DNA of 64,000 bases from Nonomuraea sp. PA05 (GCF_008086045.1 NZ_VSEY01000021.1:161485-225484), one strand, 5' to 3'. Shown: positions 53,222 to 61,641, counted from the stretch's first letter. Numbers and translations: made by a program. The notes: generated by a model not told the origin, from the sequence alone.

Positions 53222-53265
53222 CTCTATTGGGCTGTCTAGCTTCCCCACTAGACAGCCCAATAGAG
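53222..53265. terminator. Perfect 18-bp bidirectional hairpin
   Basis: CTCTATTGGGCTGTCTAG (53222-53239) is repeated exactly as its inverse at 53248-53265, with the 8-base loop CTTCCCCA. It lies between the converging MauE-type and AAA ATPase genes and is the natural terminator for both. It is unusually long, perfect and AT-rich for this GC-rich region. Confidence 0.75.
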
Positions 53266-53280
53266 GTCTAGGGGCGTCGC

Positions 53281-54462
53281 TCAGATGGGCTGAGCGCGCA
53301 GGAATCTCCCGAAGTGCGGCACCGTGAACGCGATCAGGCCGCGCTCGGCGCTGTAGATGAGCCCTTTCTTGATGAGGCTGTCACGGGCGGGCGAGAGGCT
53401 GGACGGCTTGCGCCCGAGGGCGTCGGCCACCTCCGCGGTCGGCACCGGCTCGTCACCGATCTGCGCCATGGCGTGCATGTAGTCGCGCTCGGCCGGGGTG
53501 GCCCGCTCGTAGCGGCTGCCGAAGAACCCGACCGCCAGCTCCTCCTCGGCCTCCGGCGCGGATACCTTCACGTCGTCGAGGGTGATCGGGCTGCGCGGGG
53601 CGAGATCCCAGGCCACCTTGCCGTAGGCCTGCACGAAGTACGGGTAGCCGTCGGCCGCCTCGTAGAGCGCGTCGAGCGCGTCCTGCGTGAACTCGACCTC
53701 CTCCTCGCGCGCCGGCAGGATCAGCGCGAGATCGGCCGCCTCCCGGTCGAGCTTGTCGATGCGCGCGTAGCGGAAGAGCCGCTCGGAGTAGCTCTTGCTG
53801 GCCGACAGGACGCTCGGCAGGTGCGGCAGCCCGGCGCCCACCACGATCAGCGGGCCGCCGCTCTGCGACAGCTCGTGGCAGGCGGCGCAGAGCGCGGAGA
53901 CGTCGGCGGCCTGCACGTCCTGCATCTCGTCGATGAACAGGGCGATGCCCACCGCCAGGTCGGTGGCCACGCTCGCGGCGTCGACGAACAGCTCGGTGAG
54001 GTCGATCTCCAGGTCGCCCGAGTCGGCGCGCCCGCGGCTGGCGGGCACCTCGATCCCAGGCGACCAGTGGGAGGTGCCCTTGGCCGCGGCCGGATCGCGC
54101 ATCGCGAACGCCTTGAGCACGCCGAGGAACTCCTCGATGCGCTCGGGCGCGCGGTGCCGCGGCGCCAGCTCACGGATGGCCATGTGCAGGGCGGCGGCCA
54201 CCGGCCGCCTGATCGACTGGTCGGGCCGGGCCTCGATCTTGCCCGTGCCCCACAGCCGCTGCATGGCCATGGATTTGAACGTGTTGAGCAGGACGGTCTT
54301 GCCCACTCCCCGCAGGCCGGTCACGACCATGCTGCGCTCGGGACGGCCGCGGGCCACCCGCTCCAGCACGACCTCGAACTGCTGCAGCTCGCGATCGCGC
54401 CCGGCGAGCTCCGGCGGGCGCTGCCCGGCGCCTGGAGCGTAGGGGTTTCGCACAGGGTCCAC
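53281..54462 (-). CDS. AAA/STAND-type ATPase
   Basis: 393 residues from GTG 54462, the most credible of several starts (the next upstream is at 54567). Walker A is GLRGVGKTVLLNTF near 51-64, preceded by LAGRDRELQQFEVVLER; the Walker B-like segment is IALFIDEMQDVQAADVS near 180-196, sensor-like GAGLPHLPSVLS follows, and a winged-helix-like ending (TAEVADALGRKPSSLSPARD) can bind DNA. The layout resembles archaeal Orc1/Cdc6-like and actinobacterial STAND ATPases; a regulatory ATPase is the best call. Role unknown. Confidence 0.75.
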   Translation of the reverse strand: MDPVRNPYAPGAGQRPPELAGRDRELQQFEVVLERVARGRPERSMVVTGLRGVGKTVLLNTFKSMAMQRLWGTGKIEARPDQSIRRPVAAALHMAIRELAPRHRAPERIEEFLGVLKAFAMRDPAAAKGTSHWSPGIEVPASRGRADSGDLEIDLTELFVDAASVATDLAVGIALFIDEMQDVQAADVSALCAACHELSQSGGPLIVVGAGLPHLPSVLSASKSYSERLFRYARIDKLDREAADLALILPAREEEVEFTQDALDALYEAADGYPYFVQAYGKVAWDLAPRSPITLDDVKVSAPEAEEELAVGFFGSRYERATPAERDYMHAMAQIGDEPVPTAEVADALGRKPSSLSPARDSLIKKGLIYSAERGLIAFTVPHFGRFLRAQPI

Positions 54463-54679
54463 GCTCTCGGACTTTATTGCCGGATATAGCGGCCGTCTTA
54501 GATTTGGGAAGAAAGTGCTACGGCGTGTCCGAGCAGGGGCGGGCGCGAGCACCGTCATCGGACACACCCCCTTCCACCAGGCCGAACCTCTGTTCGATTG
54601 CGGTACCTAGAACTGTAGCGCGGACTCGAACACTCATGCGATGGTTTCGAGTAAAGATCTTTGCAACAGGCCGATGCCG

Positions 54680-55180
54680 ATGATGCGTCCAGGAGATGTG
54701 GACTTCGAGGAATTCGTCCGGGCACGGGGCCCGGCCCTGCTCCGGTACGGCTACGTGCTCACCGGCAACGCCGACGACGGGGCCGACCTGGTCCAGGAGG
54801 CGTTGCTCAAGCTGAGCGACACCTGGAAACGGGTCCGCAACAAGGACAACCCGGAGGCCTACGTCCGCACCACCATGGCCAGGCAGCACATCAGCTGGTG
54901 GCGCGGGCGGCGCAGGGAGCACCTGACCGACGACCTGCCCGAGGGCTCGTACACCGACGAGCACTCCTACGGCGAGCTGTGGCGGGAACTGGCCACGCTG
55001 CCGCGCAGGCAGCGGGTCGTCCTCGTGCTGCGCTACTACGAGGACCTGTCCGACAAGGAGATCGCCGAACTCCTCGGCATCTCCCGGGGAACCGTGCGCA
55101 GCCAGGCGTTCCACGCCCTCAACGCGCTGCGCGTCAAGCCATCTATCCGCGAGTCGGTACGGAAGGGGGAGCGGCCATGA
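54680..55180 (+). CDS. SigE-family ECF sigma factor
   Basis: 166 residues; the start (ATG 54680, with nearby in-frame ATG 54674 and 54683) is uncertain. Region 2 runs from FEEFVRARGPALLRYGYVLT to RQHISWWRGRRREH, region 4 LPRRQRVVLVLRYYEDLSDK and EIAELLGISRGTVRSQAFHA. It overlaps the propeller-protein gene by four bases (ATGA), a sigma/anti-sigma-like arrangement. A broken second copy lies at 56838. Confidence 0.88.
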   Translation: MMRPGDVDFEEFVRARGPALLRYGYVLTGNADDGADLVQEALLKLSDTWKRVRNKDNPEAYVRTTMARQHISWWRGRRREHLTDDLPEGSYTDEHSYGELWRELATLPRRQRVVLVLRYYEDLSDKEIAELLGISRGTVRSQAFHALNALRVKPSIRESVRKGERP

Positions 55181-56337
55181 GGAGCGAGGACGAGCTGATC
55201 GGCGCGCTGCGGACGGCGGGTGAGCACGCTCCCGACGACGGCGGCGGCCTGCTGGCGGGGGTGGCGTCGCGCAGGCGGCGCAGGACCCGGCGGCGGCTGC
55301 GCGTGCTGGCGGCGGCCGCCGCCGTGGTGGTGCTGAGCGTGGGGATCAGAGGCGTCGTCCTGTCCGGCGAGGGCCAGGGCGACGCGGCCACGACTTCCAC
55401 CGAGACGCCCGGGCCGAGATCGCAGCCGGTCGAGCGGGTCTGGCCGCGCGCGGTCTTCAAGGTGCCCACCAGGAACGCGCTCGGCGCCGTCTACCTCCCG
55501 CTCACCGCATTGAGCGCGACGGAGGTCCTACTGCTGGCCACGCCGGTGGGGAACCCCACGTTCGAGGTGTACGACGTCACGACCGGGAAGACCCGCGTGG
55601 TCGCGGAGCTGCCCACGTCGCAGCGGCACATGGTGCCGCTCGCGGCCGCCGACGGCGCCTACCTGGTCTGGTACACCGGCGGCAGGACCTCCACCGAGAT
55701 CTGGATGGTCCCGCTGGCGGGCGGCGAGCCGACCCCGGTGACAGGCCTGTCCGGCGCCCGGGCCGACGTGGACGCGCTCTCGGTCAACGGCGACCAGGTC
55801 ATCTGGTCGGAGCGGTCAGGTGACGTGTGGCACGCCCCGTTGACCGGCGGCATTCCCGAGCGCATTCCGTCGGGCAACGGCCTGCACCTGCTGCGCTGGC
55901 CGTGGGCGAGCGACGTGCCCGCCGGCACCGACACCGGCGATCGCAACCAGAGCGAGGTGGTGGACCTCGCCCTGGACACGAGGATCCAGGTCACCGTGCC
56001 CGGCCAGGCGAAGGGCCTGCGCTGCGGCCCGCACTGGTGCTTCGGGCGCGACACCAAGGGCGGTTTCGTGCAGCGGATCGACGGCGGCGAGGTCCGGTCG
56101 GGGCTCGAGGGTTTCGGCCAGCCGGAAGTGCGATCCATGGCTCCGATACTCAACCGGTTCGTGGTGCTCAGGGACGGTGTGTACGACGTCGAGACCGGAC
56201 TGACGGCGACGATCCCGCGAACGGCGGCCTGGATGAGCACGGGCATGACAGCGGAACCCAGCACGGCCCTCTACTGGGAGGGCGAGCCTGGCACTTACGA
56301 AGTACTGAACTTGGCAGCCGTCCCGTCGGCCCAATAG
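55177..56337 (+). CDS. Membrane protein with TolB-like beta-propeller, probable anti-sigma partner
   Basis: 386 residues. A short cytoplasmic N-terminus (MRSEDELIGALRTAGEHAPD) that could bind the sigma factor, a transmembrane helix at about 40-62 (RVLAAAAAVVVLSVGI), then an extracytoplasmic region with repeated propeller-like blades (TGGRTSTEIWMVPLAGGEP, SERSGDVWHAPLTGGIP). Sensors of this shape are common next to SigE-type sigma factors. The C-terminal TYEVLNLAAV recurs in the decayed copy at 57123. ATGA overlap with the sigma gene; AAGGGGGAG upstream. Confidence 0.75.
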   Translation: MRSEDELIGALRTAGEHAPDDGGGLLAGVASRRRRRTRRRLRVLAAAAAVVVLSVGIRGVVLSGEGQGDAATTSTETPGPRSQPVERVWPRAVFKVPTRNALGAVYLPLTALSATEVLLLATPVGNPTFEVYDVTTGKTRVVAELPTSQRHMVPLAAADGAYLVWYTGGRTSTEIWMVPLAGGEPTPVTGLSGARADVDALSVNGDQVIWSERSGDVWHAPLTGGIPERIPSGNGLHLLRWPWASDVPAGTDTGDRNQSEVVDLALDTRIQVTVPGQAKGLRCGPHWCFGRDTKGGFVQRIDGGEVRSGLEGFGQPEVRSMAPILNRFVVLRDGVYDVETGLTATIPRTAAWMSTGMTAEPSTALYWEGEPGTYEVLNLAAVPSAQ

Positions 56338-56348
56338 CGTTCGGGGCC

Positions 56349-56807
56349 ATGCGGACCTTCGCGAACGTACAGGAACTCAAGGCGGCCGTCGGCGAGAAGT
56401 TCGGCCCGACCGAGTGGCGCACCGTCACCCAGGAGCAGGTCAACACCTTCGCCGAGGCCACCGACGACCATCAGTGGATCCACGTGGACGTGGAGCGCGC
56501 CAAGGAGGGGCCGTTCGGCGGCACGATCGCCCACGGGTACCTGACGTTGTCGTTGTTGCCGTCCTTCATGTTCTCCCTGGTCAAGGTGGAGGGCATCGCG
56601 ATGGGCGTGAACTTCGGCCTCGACAAGGTGCGTTTCCCCCGTCCGGTGCCGGTCGGCGCGCGGATCAGGGCCGTGGGCGAGCTCACCGACGTCAAGGGCA
56701 CCCCGGCCGGCCACCTGTCCAAGCTGAAGATGACGATCGAGATCGAGGGCGAGAAGCGGCCGGCCTGCGTCGCCGAGACCCTCAGCCTGTACGTCCCCGC
56801 CGAATAG
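56349..56807 (+). CDS. MaoC-family hydratase
   Basis: 152 residues, a single hotdog-fold R-specific enoyl-CoA hydratase. The hydratase motif is AEATDDHQWIHVDVERAKEGPFGGTIAHGY, containing the catalytic Asp and His (near residues 41 and 46). It hydrates trans-2-enoyl-CoA in lipid or polyketide metabolism. It stands 11 bp after the propeller gene; the decayed sigma copy begins 30 bp after it. Confidence 0.92.
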   Translation: MRTFANVQELKAAVGEKFGPTEWRTVTQEQVNTFAEATDDHQWIHVDVERAKEGPFGGTIAHGYLTLSLLPSFMFSLVKVEGIAMGVNFGLDKVRFPRPVPVGARIRAVGELTDVKGTPAGHLSKLKMTIEIEGEKRPACVAETLSLYVPAE

Positions 56808-56837
56808 GCGTGCAACAGAAACCCGTGTGACGCGATC

Positions 56838-57158
56838 CCTGGGTTCGTCCGGACCCGGGGCGACGCGCTGCTCCGGTACGGCTACGTGCTCACCGGCAAC
56901 GCCGACGACGCGACCGACCTCGTCCAGGAGGCGCCGGCCCGCCTGGGCGGCGCCTGGCCCCGCGTGCGCAACCCGAGGGGTACGTCCGCACGACCATGGT
57001 GCGGTTGCACATCAGGTCGTGGCGCCGCCGGCACCGGGAGGACCTGGTCGCCGCCGTCCCGGAACGCGGCGAGCACGACCGCTACGGCGACGCCGACCTG
57101 TGGGCCGAGCTCCAGGAACTAGAAGTACACGGTGCTGAACGTGGCAGCGATCAGATGA
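56838..57158 (+). pseudogene. Decayed sigma factor/propeller fusion remnant
   Basis: From 56844 the sequence reads FVRTRGDALLRYGYVLTG, NADDATDLVQEA and AWPRVRNP, plainly homologous to the sigma factor at 54680. A one-base loss near 56975-56985 changes frame, after which YVRTTMVRLHIRSWRRRHRED continues the alignment and ends at AELQEL. At 57123 the frame changes again to KYTVLNVAAI then TGA (57156), matching the end of the propeller protein (TYEVLNLAAV). The whole is a second sigma/propeller module that lost its middle, including all of sigma region 4, and shows no start. Confidence 0.8.
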
Positions 57159-57447
57159 TGATCGCTGCCACCGCCACCAGGGCGAGCAGGCCGAGGTAGG
57201 CCAGCACGAGCCGGGTGTCCCGGAGGAAGCACTTGCTCCGGGTCAGCCCGGCTCGCCGCGCCTTCCAGTAGCCCGCGAAGCCGAGCGCCGCGAACCCCAG
57301 CACCGCCCACGGGCCGAGCAGCCACGCCAGCAACGCGACCGTCGCGTACACGCACAACCGCAACGGGTCGTACGGCTCCTTGGCGTCCTTCACCTGGCCA
57401 CCATCTTTTGTCTGGCCGCCGTCTTTCACCTGGCCACCATCATTCAT
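57151..57447 (-). CDS. Small membrane protein, end of radical SAM operon
   Basis: 98 residues. The N-terminal 20 residues are encoded by the 18-bp repeat (MNDGGQVKDGGQTKDGGQVK), then two to three helices (LCVYATVALLAWLLGPWAVLG, LVLAYLGLLALVAVAAIII) with a basic loop (WKARRAGLTRSK). Start ATG 57447 is the first with a coherent frame; the repeat makes the exact start uncertain. It lies 49 bp downstream of the radical SAM stop on the same strand. Function unknown. Confidence 0.6.
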   Translation of the reverse strand: MNDGGQVKDGGQTKDGGQVKDAKEPYDPLRLCVYATVALLAWLLGPWAVLGFAALGFAGYWKARRAGLTRSKCFLRDTRLVLAYLGLLALVAVAAIII

Positions 57448-57512
57448 CTGGACGCCGTCCCTCACCTGGCCACCGTCTTCACCTACCCACCGTCTTTCAC
57501 CTGGCCACCGCC
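57388..57512. repeat. 18-bp tandem repeat across radical SAM 3' end and small-protein 5' end
   Basis: Seven imperfect units of TTCACCTGGCCACCATC-type sequence start at 57388, 57406, 57424, 57442, 57460, 57478 (17 bp) and 57495. The radical SAM stop (TGA, minus strand 57497-57499) is in the last; the small protein begins within the fourth. The 17-bp unit changes the frame between the two genes. Confidence 0.85.
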
Positions 57513-59014
57513 GACAGCCGCTGCCGGGAGAGCTGCGGCCAGGCCTGCACCGCGCAGAACGGCGCGCACTGATCCTGCTCGGCGCGGGTGCCCACATGCA
57601 CGCAACACTGCGTGAGCCGCTCCTCGATCATGGTCGAGATGTCCATGAACGGCTTCACCGTCAGCCGCACCACCCGCTCCCCCAGCATCCTGCGCAGCTT
57701 CCTGCGCCGGCCCGGCAACGCCGACGACGCGAGGGCGAGCAGGGTGGACACGCCGAGGTCGCAGTTCTCGCAGATCGTCCGCCACAGGTCGCCGACCTGC
57801 GGATGCGACAGCGACGACTGCTCGGAGAGCAGCCCGAGCAGCGACTCCTGCACGGCCAGGCGCAGCTCCTTCGGCAGCTCGGTGTCGGCGATGCGGTTGG
57901 AGACCAGACCCAGGTTCGCCTTCAGCCGGTCGTGGCCGATCAGCGCGGTCAGCGAGCGCCACTGCCGGGCGTCGTCGCGGATGAGGTAGCCGACCGAGCA
58001 GCAGTGGGGGTGCGAGCAGGGCAGGGCCGTCAGGTCGCGCCAGGTCACCAGGCCATCGGTCTGCGGGCCGAGGCGCTTGAGCACGCCCGTGTGGGTGAGG
58101 CGGTCGACCGGGTCGATGGCGGCCGACCTGCCGGAGCCGAACTGGGGTTGCAGGGACACGCCCCCGACGTACGGGGTGTCGAGCGCGAGGCGTACGACGT
58201 CGCCGATCTCGCCGTCGTTCACACCGAGAGCGGCGGTCATGACGAGCGTGGTGAAGATCTCGCGTGCGGACAGGCGCTCGATGGCCTCGGCCTTGATCCT
58301 CGTCAGGTCGCCGCCCCGATGGTGCCGGGACGCCTCGGCCGACGTGCCGTCGTACTGCAGGTAGACCTCGACCCGCTCGCGGTGCTCGGTGATCAGGTCG
58401 AGCAGGGAGTCGTCCTTGGCGAGCAGGACGCCGTTCGTGTTGATCAGGATGCGGGTGATCGGGCGGGCGCTCAGCTCGGCGAGCAGGGTCTTCAGCTCGG
58501 GGTGCAGGGTGGGCTCGCCGCCGCTCAGCATGAGGACGTCGAGCTTGCCGTTCTCCCGCTCCAGGCGCTGGTCGACGTTGGCCAGGACGTCGGCAACCGG
58601 GACGACGCCGGACAGGTCGGGCGAGCTGTCGGCGAAGCAGGTGGGGCAGCGCAGGTTGCAGGTCTCCGCGATGTCCTCAAGCAGGATGCAGGTGTGCTGG
58701 GTCTGCAGCTCGGGCAGGCCACGCAGGTAGGCGGCGGGGATCGGGTCGAAGTTGCCGGCCACGTCGGGGACGTGCTGCTTCGTGGGGGCCGTCCACTCCT
58801 CCAGGTAGCTCAGGATCTCCGGATCCTCGTCGTACAGCGTGCGGACCAGCCCGTGTTCGCGGCACCCGCGCTCCAGCCACACCCGGCCGTCGCGTTCGGC
58901 CAGATAACCGCTGAGCCGCTCGACCCTGTCGAGGTCACGGCCGTGGCACTTCGGGCAGAACGCGTTGACGTACCTGAGGATGCGATCGCCTCGCAGCCCC
59001 ATCCCTGCGCTCAT
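57497..59014 (-). CDS. Radical SAM enzyme, COG1964/tetraether-synthase-like
   Basis: 505 residues. An N-terminal Cys-rich region (FCPKC at 19-23, a further Cys-x2-HG near 51-55) resembles the metal-binding front of COG1964 enzymes. The radical SAM cluster is CNLRCPTC at about 119-126 (ETCNLRCPTC), then GGEPTLHPEL and a TIM-barrel core; a C-terminal CSHPHCC motif (about 337-343) and later CENC and CCVH are likely extra iron-sulfur ligands. Archaeal members (Tes) join lipid tails by C-C bonds. Placed behind an Lgt-like gene and a membrane protein, it probably acts on membrane lipid. ATG 59014 follows one base after the Lgt-like stop. Confidence 0.82.
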   Translation of the reverse strand: MSAGMGLRGDRILRYVNAFCPKCHGRDLDRVERLSGYLAERDGRVWLERGCREHGLVRTLYDEDPEILSYLEEWTAPTKQHVPDVAGNFDPIPAAYLRGLPELQTQHTCILLEDIAETCNLRCPTCFADSSPDLSGVVPVADVLANVDQRLERENGKLDVLMLSGGEPTLHPELKTLLAELSARPITRILINTNGVLLAKDDSLLDLITEHRERVEVYLQYDGTSAEASRHHRGGDLTRIKAEAIERLSAREIFTTLVMTAALGVNDGEIGDVVRLALDTPYVGGVSLQPQFGSGRSAAIDPVDRLTHTGVLKRLGPQTDGLVTWRDLTALPCSHPHCCSVGYLIRDDARQWRSLTALIGHDRLKANLGLVSNRIADTELPKELRLAVQESLLGLLSEQSSLSHPQVGDLWRTICENCDLGVSTLLALASSALPGRRRKLRRMLGERVVRLTVKPFMDISTMIEERLTQCCVHVGTRAEQDQCAPFCAVQAWPQLSRQRLSAVAR

Positions 59015-59015
59015 G

Positions 59016-59741
59016 TCATGACCTTCCGCTTGAACAGGGGGCATAGTATCCGCGCCGCCAGCCGTACCCGAGTCTGACGGCGAGCAGCAGCATGCCCGGG
59101 AGCAGGAACCACTGCGGCCTGGTCAGGTCCAGCCAGATCGTCTCGTTGGCCCTGGTGAACTCGACGAGGAAACGGAAGATCGCGTACGCGGCGACGTACA
59201 GCGTGAACAGCTCGCCCGGCCTGGTGAGCCGGTCGCGCGCCCAGACGAGCGCGGTGAACGCGGCGAGCTGGAAGATGATCTCGTAGATGAACGACGGGTG
59301 CATCGCCTGGCCCGCGAGACAGCCGGGACACTCCGGGGTCGTCGCGGGGGCGTGCACACCCCACGGCAGGTCCGTCGGCCTGCCCGGCGCCTCCGTCAAA
59401 TGGCAGCCGATCCGGCCCACCGCCATGCCGAGCGCCACCGCCGGCGCGAACAAATCCCCCGTCCGCTCCCTGAAACCGATGATCCGCTTCGCCACCAGCA
59501 CCCCGACGTACGCGCCCGTCAGGCCGCCCAGGATGCTCCGCGACCCGTACAACCACAGGCTGTCCAGTTGCAGCGTCTCCATCCAGCCCGCCAGCCGCAT
59601 CCCGATCGCGCCGCCCACCAGCGCGCCGGCGACCGCGAACAGCGACTGCTCGTTCAGCGCGCCGCGCCTGCGCGCCTCCCGGACGAAGACGACGGCCGCC
59701 ACCGCCACGCCCAGGCCTACGAAGATCTCGTGAAGGGGCAT
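59016..59741 (-). CDS. Lgt-like prolipoprotein diacylglyceryl transferase family protein
   Basis: 241 residues with about seven helices. The Lgt core is visible: GSRSILGGLTGAYVGV, GRIGCHLTEAPGRPTDLPWG (the Arg of GRIG is the conserved Arg143 position) and FRFLVEFTRANETIW near the end. The family's HGG histidine (E. coli His103) is Leu here (ILGG). So it is a divergent paralogue rather than the housekeeping Lgt, perhaps transferring a lipid to another acceptor. Start ATG 59741 lies five bases after the preceding gene's stop, and its own stop is one base before the radical SAM start. Confidence 0.78.
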   Translation of the reverse strand: MPLHEIFVGLGVAVAAVVFVREARRRGALNEQSLFAVAGALVGGAIGMRLAGWMETLQLDSLWLYGSRSILGGLTGAYVGVLVAKRIIGFRERTGDLFAPAVALGMAVGRIGCHLTEAPGRPTDLPWGVHAPATTPECPGCLAGQAMHPSFIYEIIFQLAAFTALVWARDRLTRPGELFTLYVAAYAIFRFLVEFTRANETIWLDLTRPQWFLLPGMLLLAVRLGYGWRRGYYAPCSSGRS

Positions 59742-59746
59742 GGCGG

Positions 59747-60877
59747 TCAGCCGTACAGGCTCGGGTTGATGCCGGTGCAGATCCCGGCCGAGAGGATCGA
59801 CCACAGCGCCCAGCCGATCATCAGCCCCAGGCCGAGGCCTCTGCTCCACGGCTTGCGCACGAAGCACAACCCGATGCCCGCGCCCAGCCCTACCAGCGCC
59901 AGGAGTGCTGCGCCTGCTGCCAGATAGGGGGTGGGGCTGCCGCTGGCGCCCATGGCGGCGAAGAAGATGAAGAAGCCGATTATGGCGTTGAGGAGGCTGT
60001 AGATGGCCAGGCCGGCGAACAGCATGCCGACGAGCATGCCTGTGGAGTTGGTGTTCGGGGGTGGGGGTGGTGGATAGCCGCCCGGTTGGGGGGGCGGTGG
60101 CGGGCCGTAGGGCGGGGTGGCTGTGTGGGGCGGAGTGGCTGTGTGGGGCGGGATGGCTGTGTGGGGCGGGATGGCTGTGTGGGGCGGGATGGCTGTTTGG
60201 GGCGGGTGCTGGCCGTAGGGCTGACCTCCGTACGACGCCTGCTGCCCCGGCACCGGTCCACCCTGCCCCGGACCGCTCTTCCCTGAACCGCCCTGCGGTG
60301 GACCGCTCTGCCCTGCGGCGCCCTGCCCCGGACCACCCAGCCCTGGATCGCCCTGGTGCGAGCCGCTTGGAGCGGAACCACCCTGAGCCGATCCTCCCTG
60401 AGCCGGAGCGCCACCGTAAGCCGGAGCACCACCCTGGGAAGACCCGCCCCCACCATCCGGCGGCAAGAACAACGGCCGGCCAGCCTGCCCCTGCCCAGGT
60501 CCTTGCACCCCCGAGCCAGCCCCTCCGCCACGGCCCGCCGTCGACATAGGCCCCGGCACACCAGCCGGAGGCGGCATCTTCACCGGCTCCCCACTCGGAG
60601 GCGGCGCACCAATCGACTCTCCACTCACAGGCGGCACAATCTCCGGCCTCCCACCCGCAGGCGGCAGACCCCCCGTCCCCCTCCCCTCAGACACCGCGCC
60701 CATGGACTTCCCGCCCACAGACGCTGCCCCTACAGACCCCTCACCCGCAGGCGGCATGCCCTCTGCCCGCCCACTCCCAGGCGGCGGCAGAAACTCCGGT
60801 TCTCCTTCTGGCACCGCCCCAGCCCCTGACCCGTTGTCAGGCTCCTCGGACGGCGGAGGTGGTGGCGTTGCACTCAT
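59747..60877 (-). CDS. Pro/Gly-rich membrane protein
   Basis: 376 residues. The N-terminal 260 are low-complexity, rich in Pro, Gly, Ser and Gln, including a PPHTAI repeat (about 225-255); the C-terminal 110 residues have three to four helices (MLVGMLFAGLAIYSLLNAIIG, YLAAGAALLALVGLGAGIGL). The long disordered arm suggests interaction or anchoring. It is the first gene of the four-gene operon leading to the radical SAM enzyme. Confidence 0.8.
   Translation of the reverse strand: MSATPPPPPSEEPDNGSGAGAVPEGEPEFLPPPGSGRAEGMPPAGEGSVGAASVGGKSMGAVSEGRGTGGLPPAGGRPEIVPPVSGESIGAPPPSGEPVKMPPPAGVPGPMSTAGRGGGAGSGVQGPGQGQAGRPLFLPPDGGGGSSQGGAPAYGGAPAQGGSAQGGSAPSGSHQGDPGLGGPGQGAAGQSGPPQGGSGKSGPGQGGPVPGQQASYGGQPYGQHPPQTAIPPHTAIPPHTAIPPHTATPPHTATPPYGPPPPPQPGGYPPPPPPNTNSTGMLVGMLFAGLAIYSLLNAIIGFFIFFAAMGASGSPTPYLAAGAALLALVGLGAGIGLCFVRKPWSRGLGLGLMIGWALWSILSAGICTGINPSLYG
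60112..60206 (-). repeat. 18-bp repeat encoding PPHTA(I/T)
   Basis: Five units of GGCTGTGTGGGGCGGGAT-type sequence (plus strand) encode PPHTAI or PPHTAT on the minus strand. Regular 18-bp spacing keeps the frame. Confidence 0.85.
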
Positions 60878-60999
60878 TGGCTTGGTCTACCCCTCTAGTC
60901 ATGATCAGACTAGGCACCCACGATTGCCATCGCATCAACACCCTCCCAAGCCGCCCTCAGGCGGAAGCCCGACCAACCCCAGCCCACTCCCTCTCGCCC

Positions 61000-61641
61000 C
61001 TACAACCCCTCCGAGTAGTAGATCGCCGCCTGCACCCGACTCTTCAGCCCCAGCTTGTTCAACACCCGACTGACATGTGTCTTGGTCGTAGCCTCCGCCA
61101 TGTCCAGCTCCCTGGCGATCTCAGCGTTGGACAACCCCCGCCCAATACAAGCCAGAACCTCCTTCTCCCGAGGCGTCAGCCCAGCCACCCCACCCGCGTC
61201 CTCATCCACCTCCCGCCGAACCGGCGCCTGCTCAGCGAACTCAGCGATCAATCTCCGGGTAACCCCCGGCGCGATGAGCCCATCTCCCCGAGCCACCACC
61301 CGCACCGCCTCGATCAACGCCTCAGCCTCAGCGTTCTTGAGCAAGAACCCAGCCGCCCCCGCCCGCAGAGCCCCGAACACATACTCATCCACATCGAACG
61401 TCGTAAGAATCAGCACATCGCAGACCCCGGCCAGCTCCCGAGTAGCGGAAATCCCATCCAGCCGGGGCATCCGCACATCCATCAACACCACATCGGGCCG
61501 CAACTCCCGAGCCATGGCCACGGCCTGCTCCCCGTCCCCGGCCTCCCCTACGACCTCGATGTCATCCGCCCCACCCAGAATCAGCACGATCCCGACCCGG
61601 ACCGCCGCATGATCGTCCGCCACCAGCACCCTGACGGTCAC
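61000..61641 (-). CDS. NarL/LuxR-family response regulator
   Basis: 213 residues. Receiver domain with the acidic pocket (VADDH), phosphoacceptor Asp55 in DVVLMDVRMP, Thr in LILTTFD and Lys in FLLKNAE; LuxR-type HTH at the C-terminus (LTPREKEVLACIGRGLSNAE, then IARELDMAEATTKTHVSRVL). Paired with the histidine kinase upstream, 75 bp away. It probably activates a small set of target genes in response to an envelope signal. Confidence 0.93.
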   Translation of the reverse strand: MTVRVLVADDHAAVRVGIVLILGGADDIEVVGEAGDGEQAVAMARELRPDVVLMDVRMPRLDGISATRELAGVCDVLILTTFDVDEYVFGALRAGAAGFLLKNAEAEALIEAVRVVARGDGLIAPGVTRRLIAEFAEQAPVRREVDEDAGGVAGLTPREKEVLACIGRGLSNAEIARELDMAEATTKTHVSRVLNKLGLKSRVQAAIYYSEGL

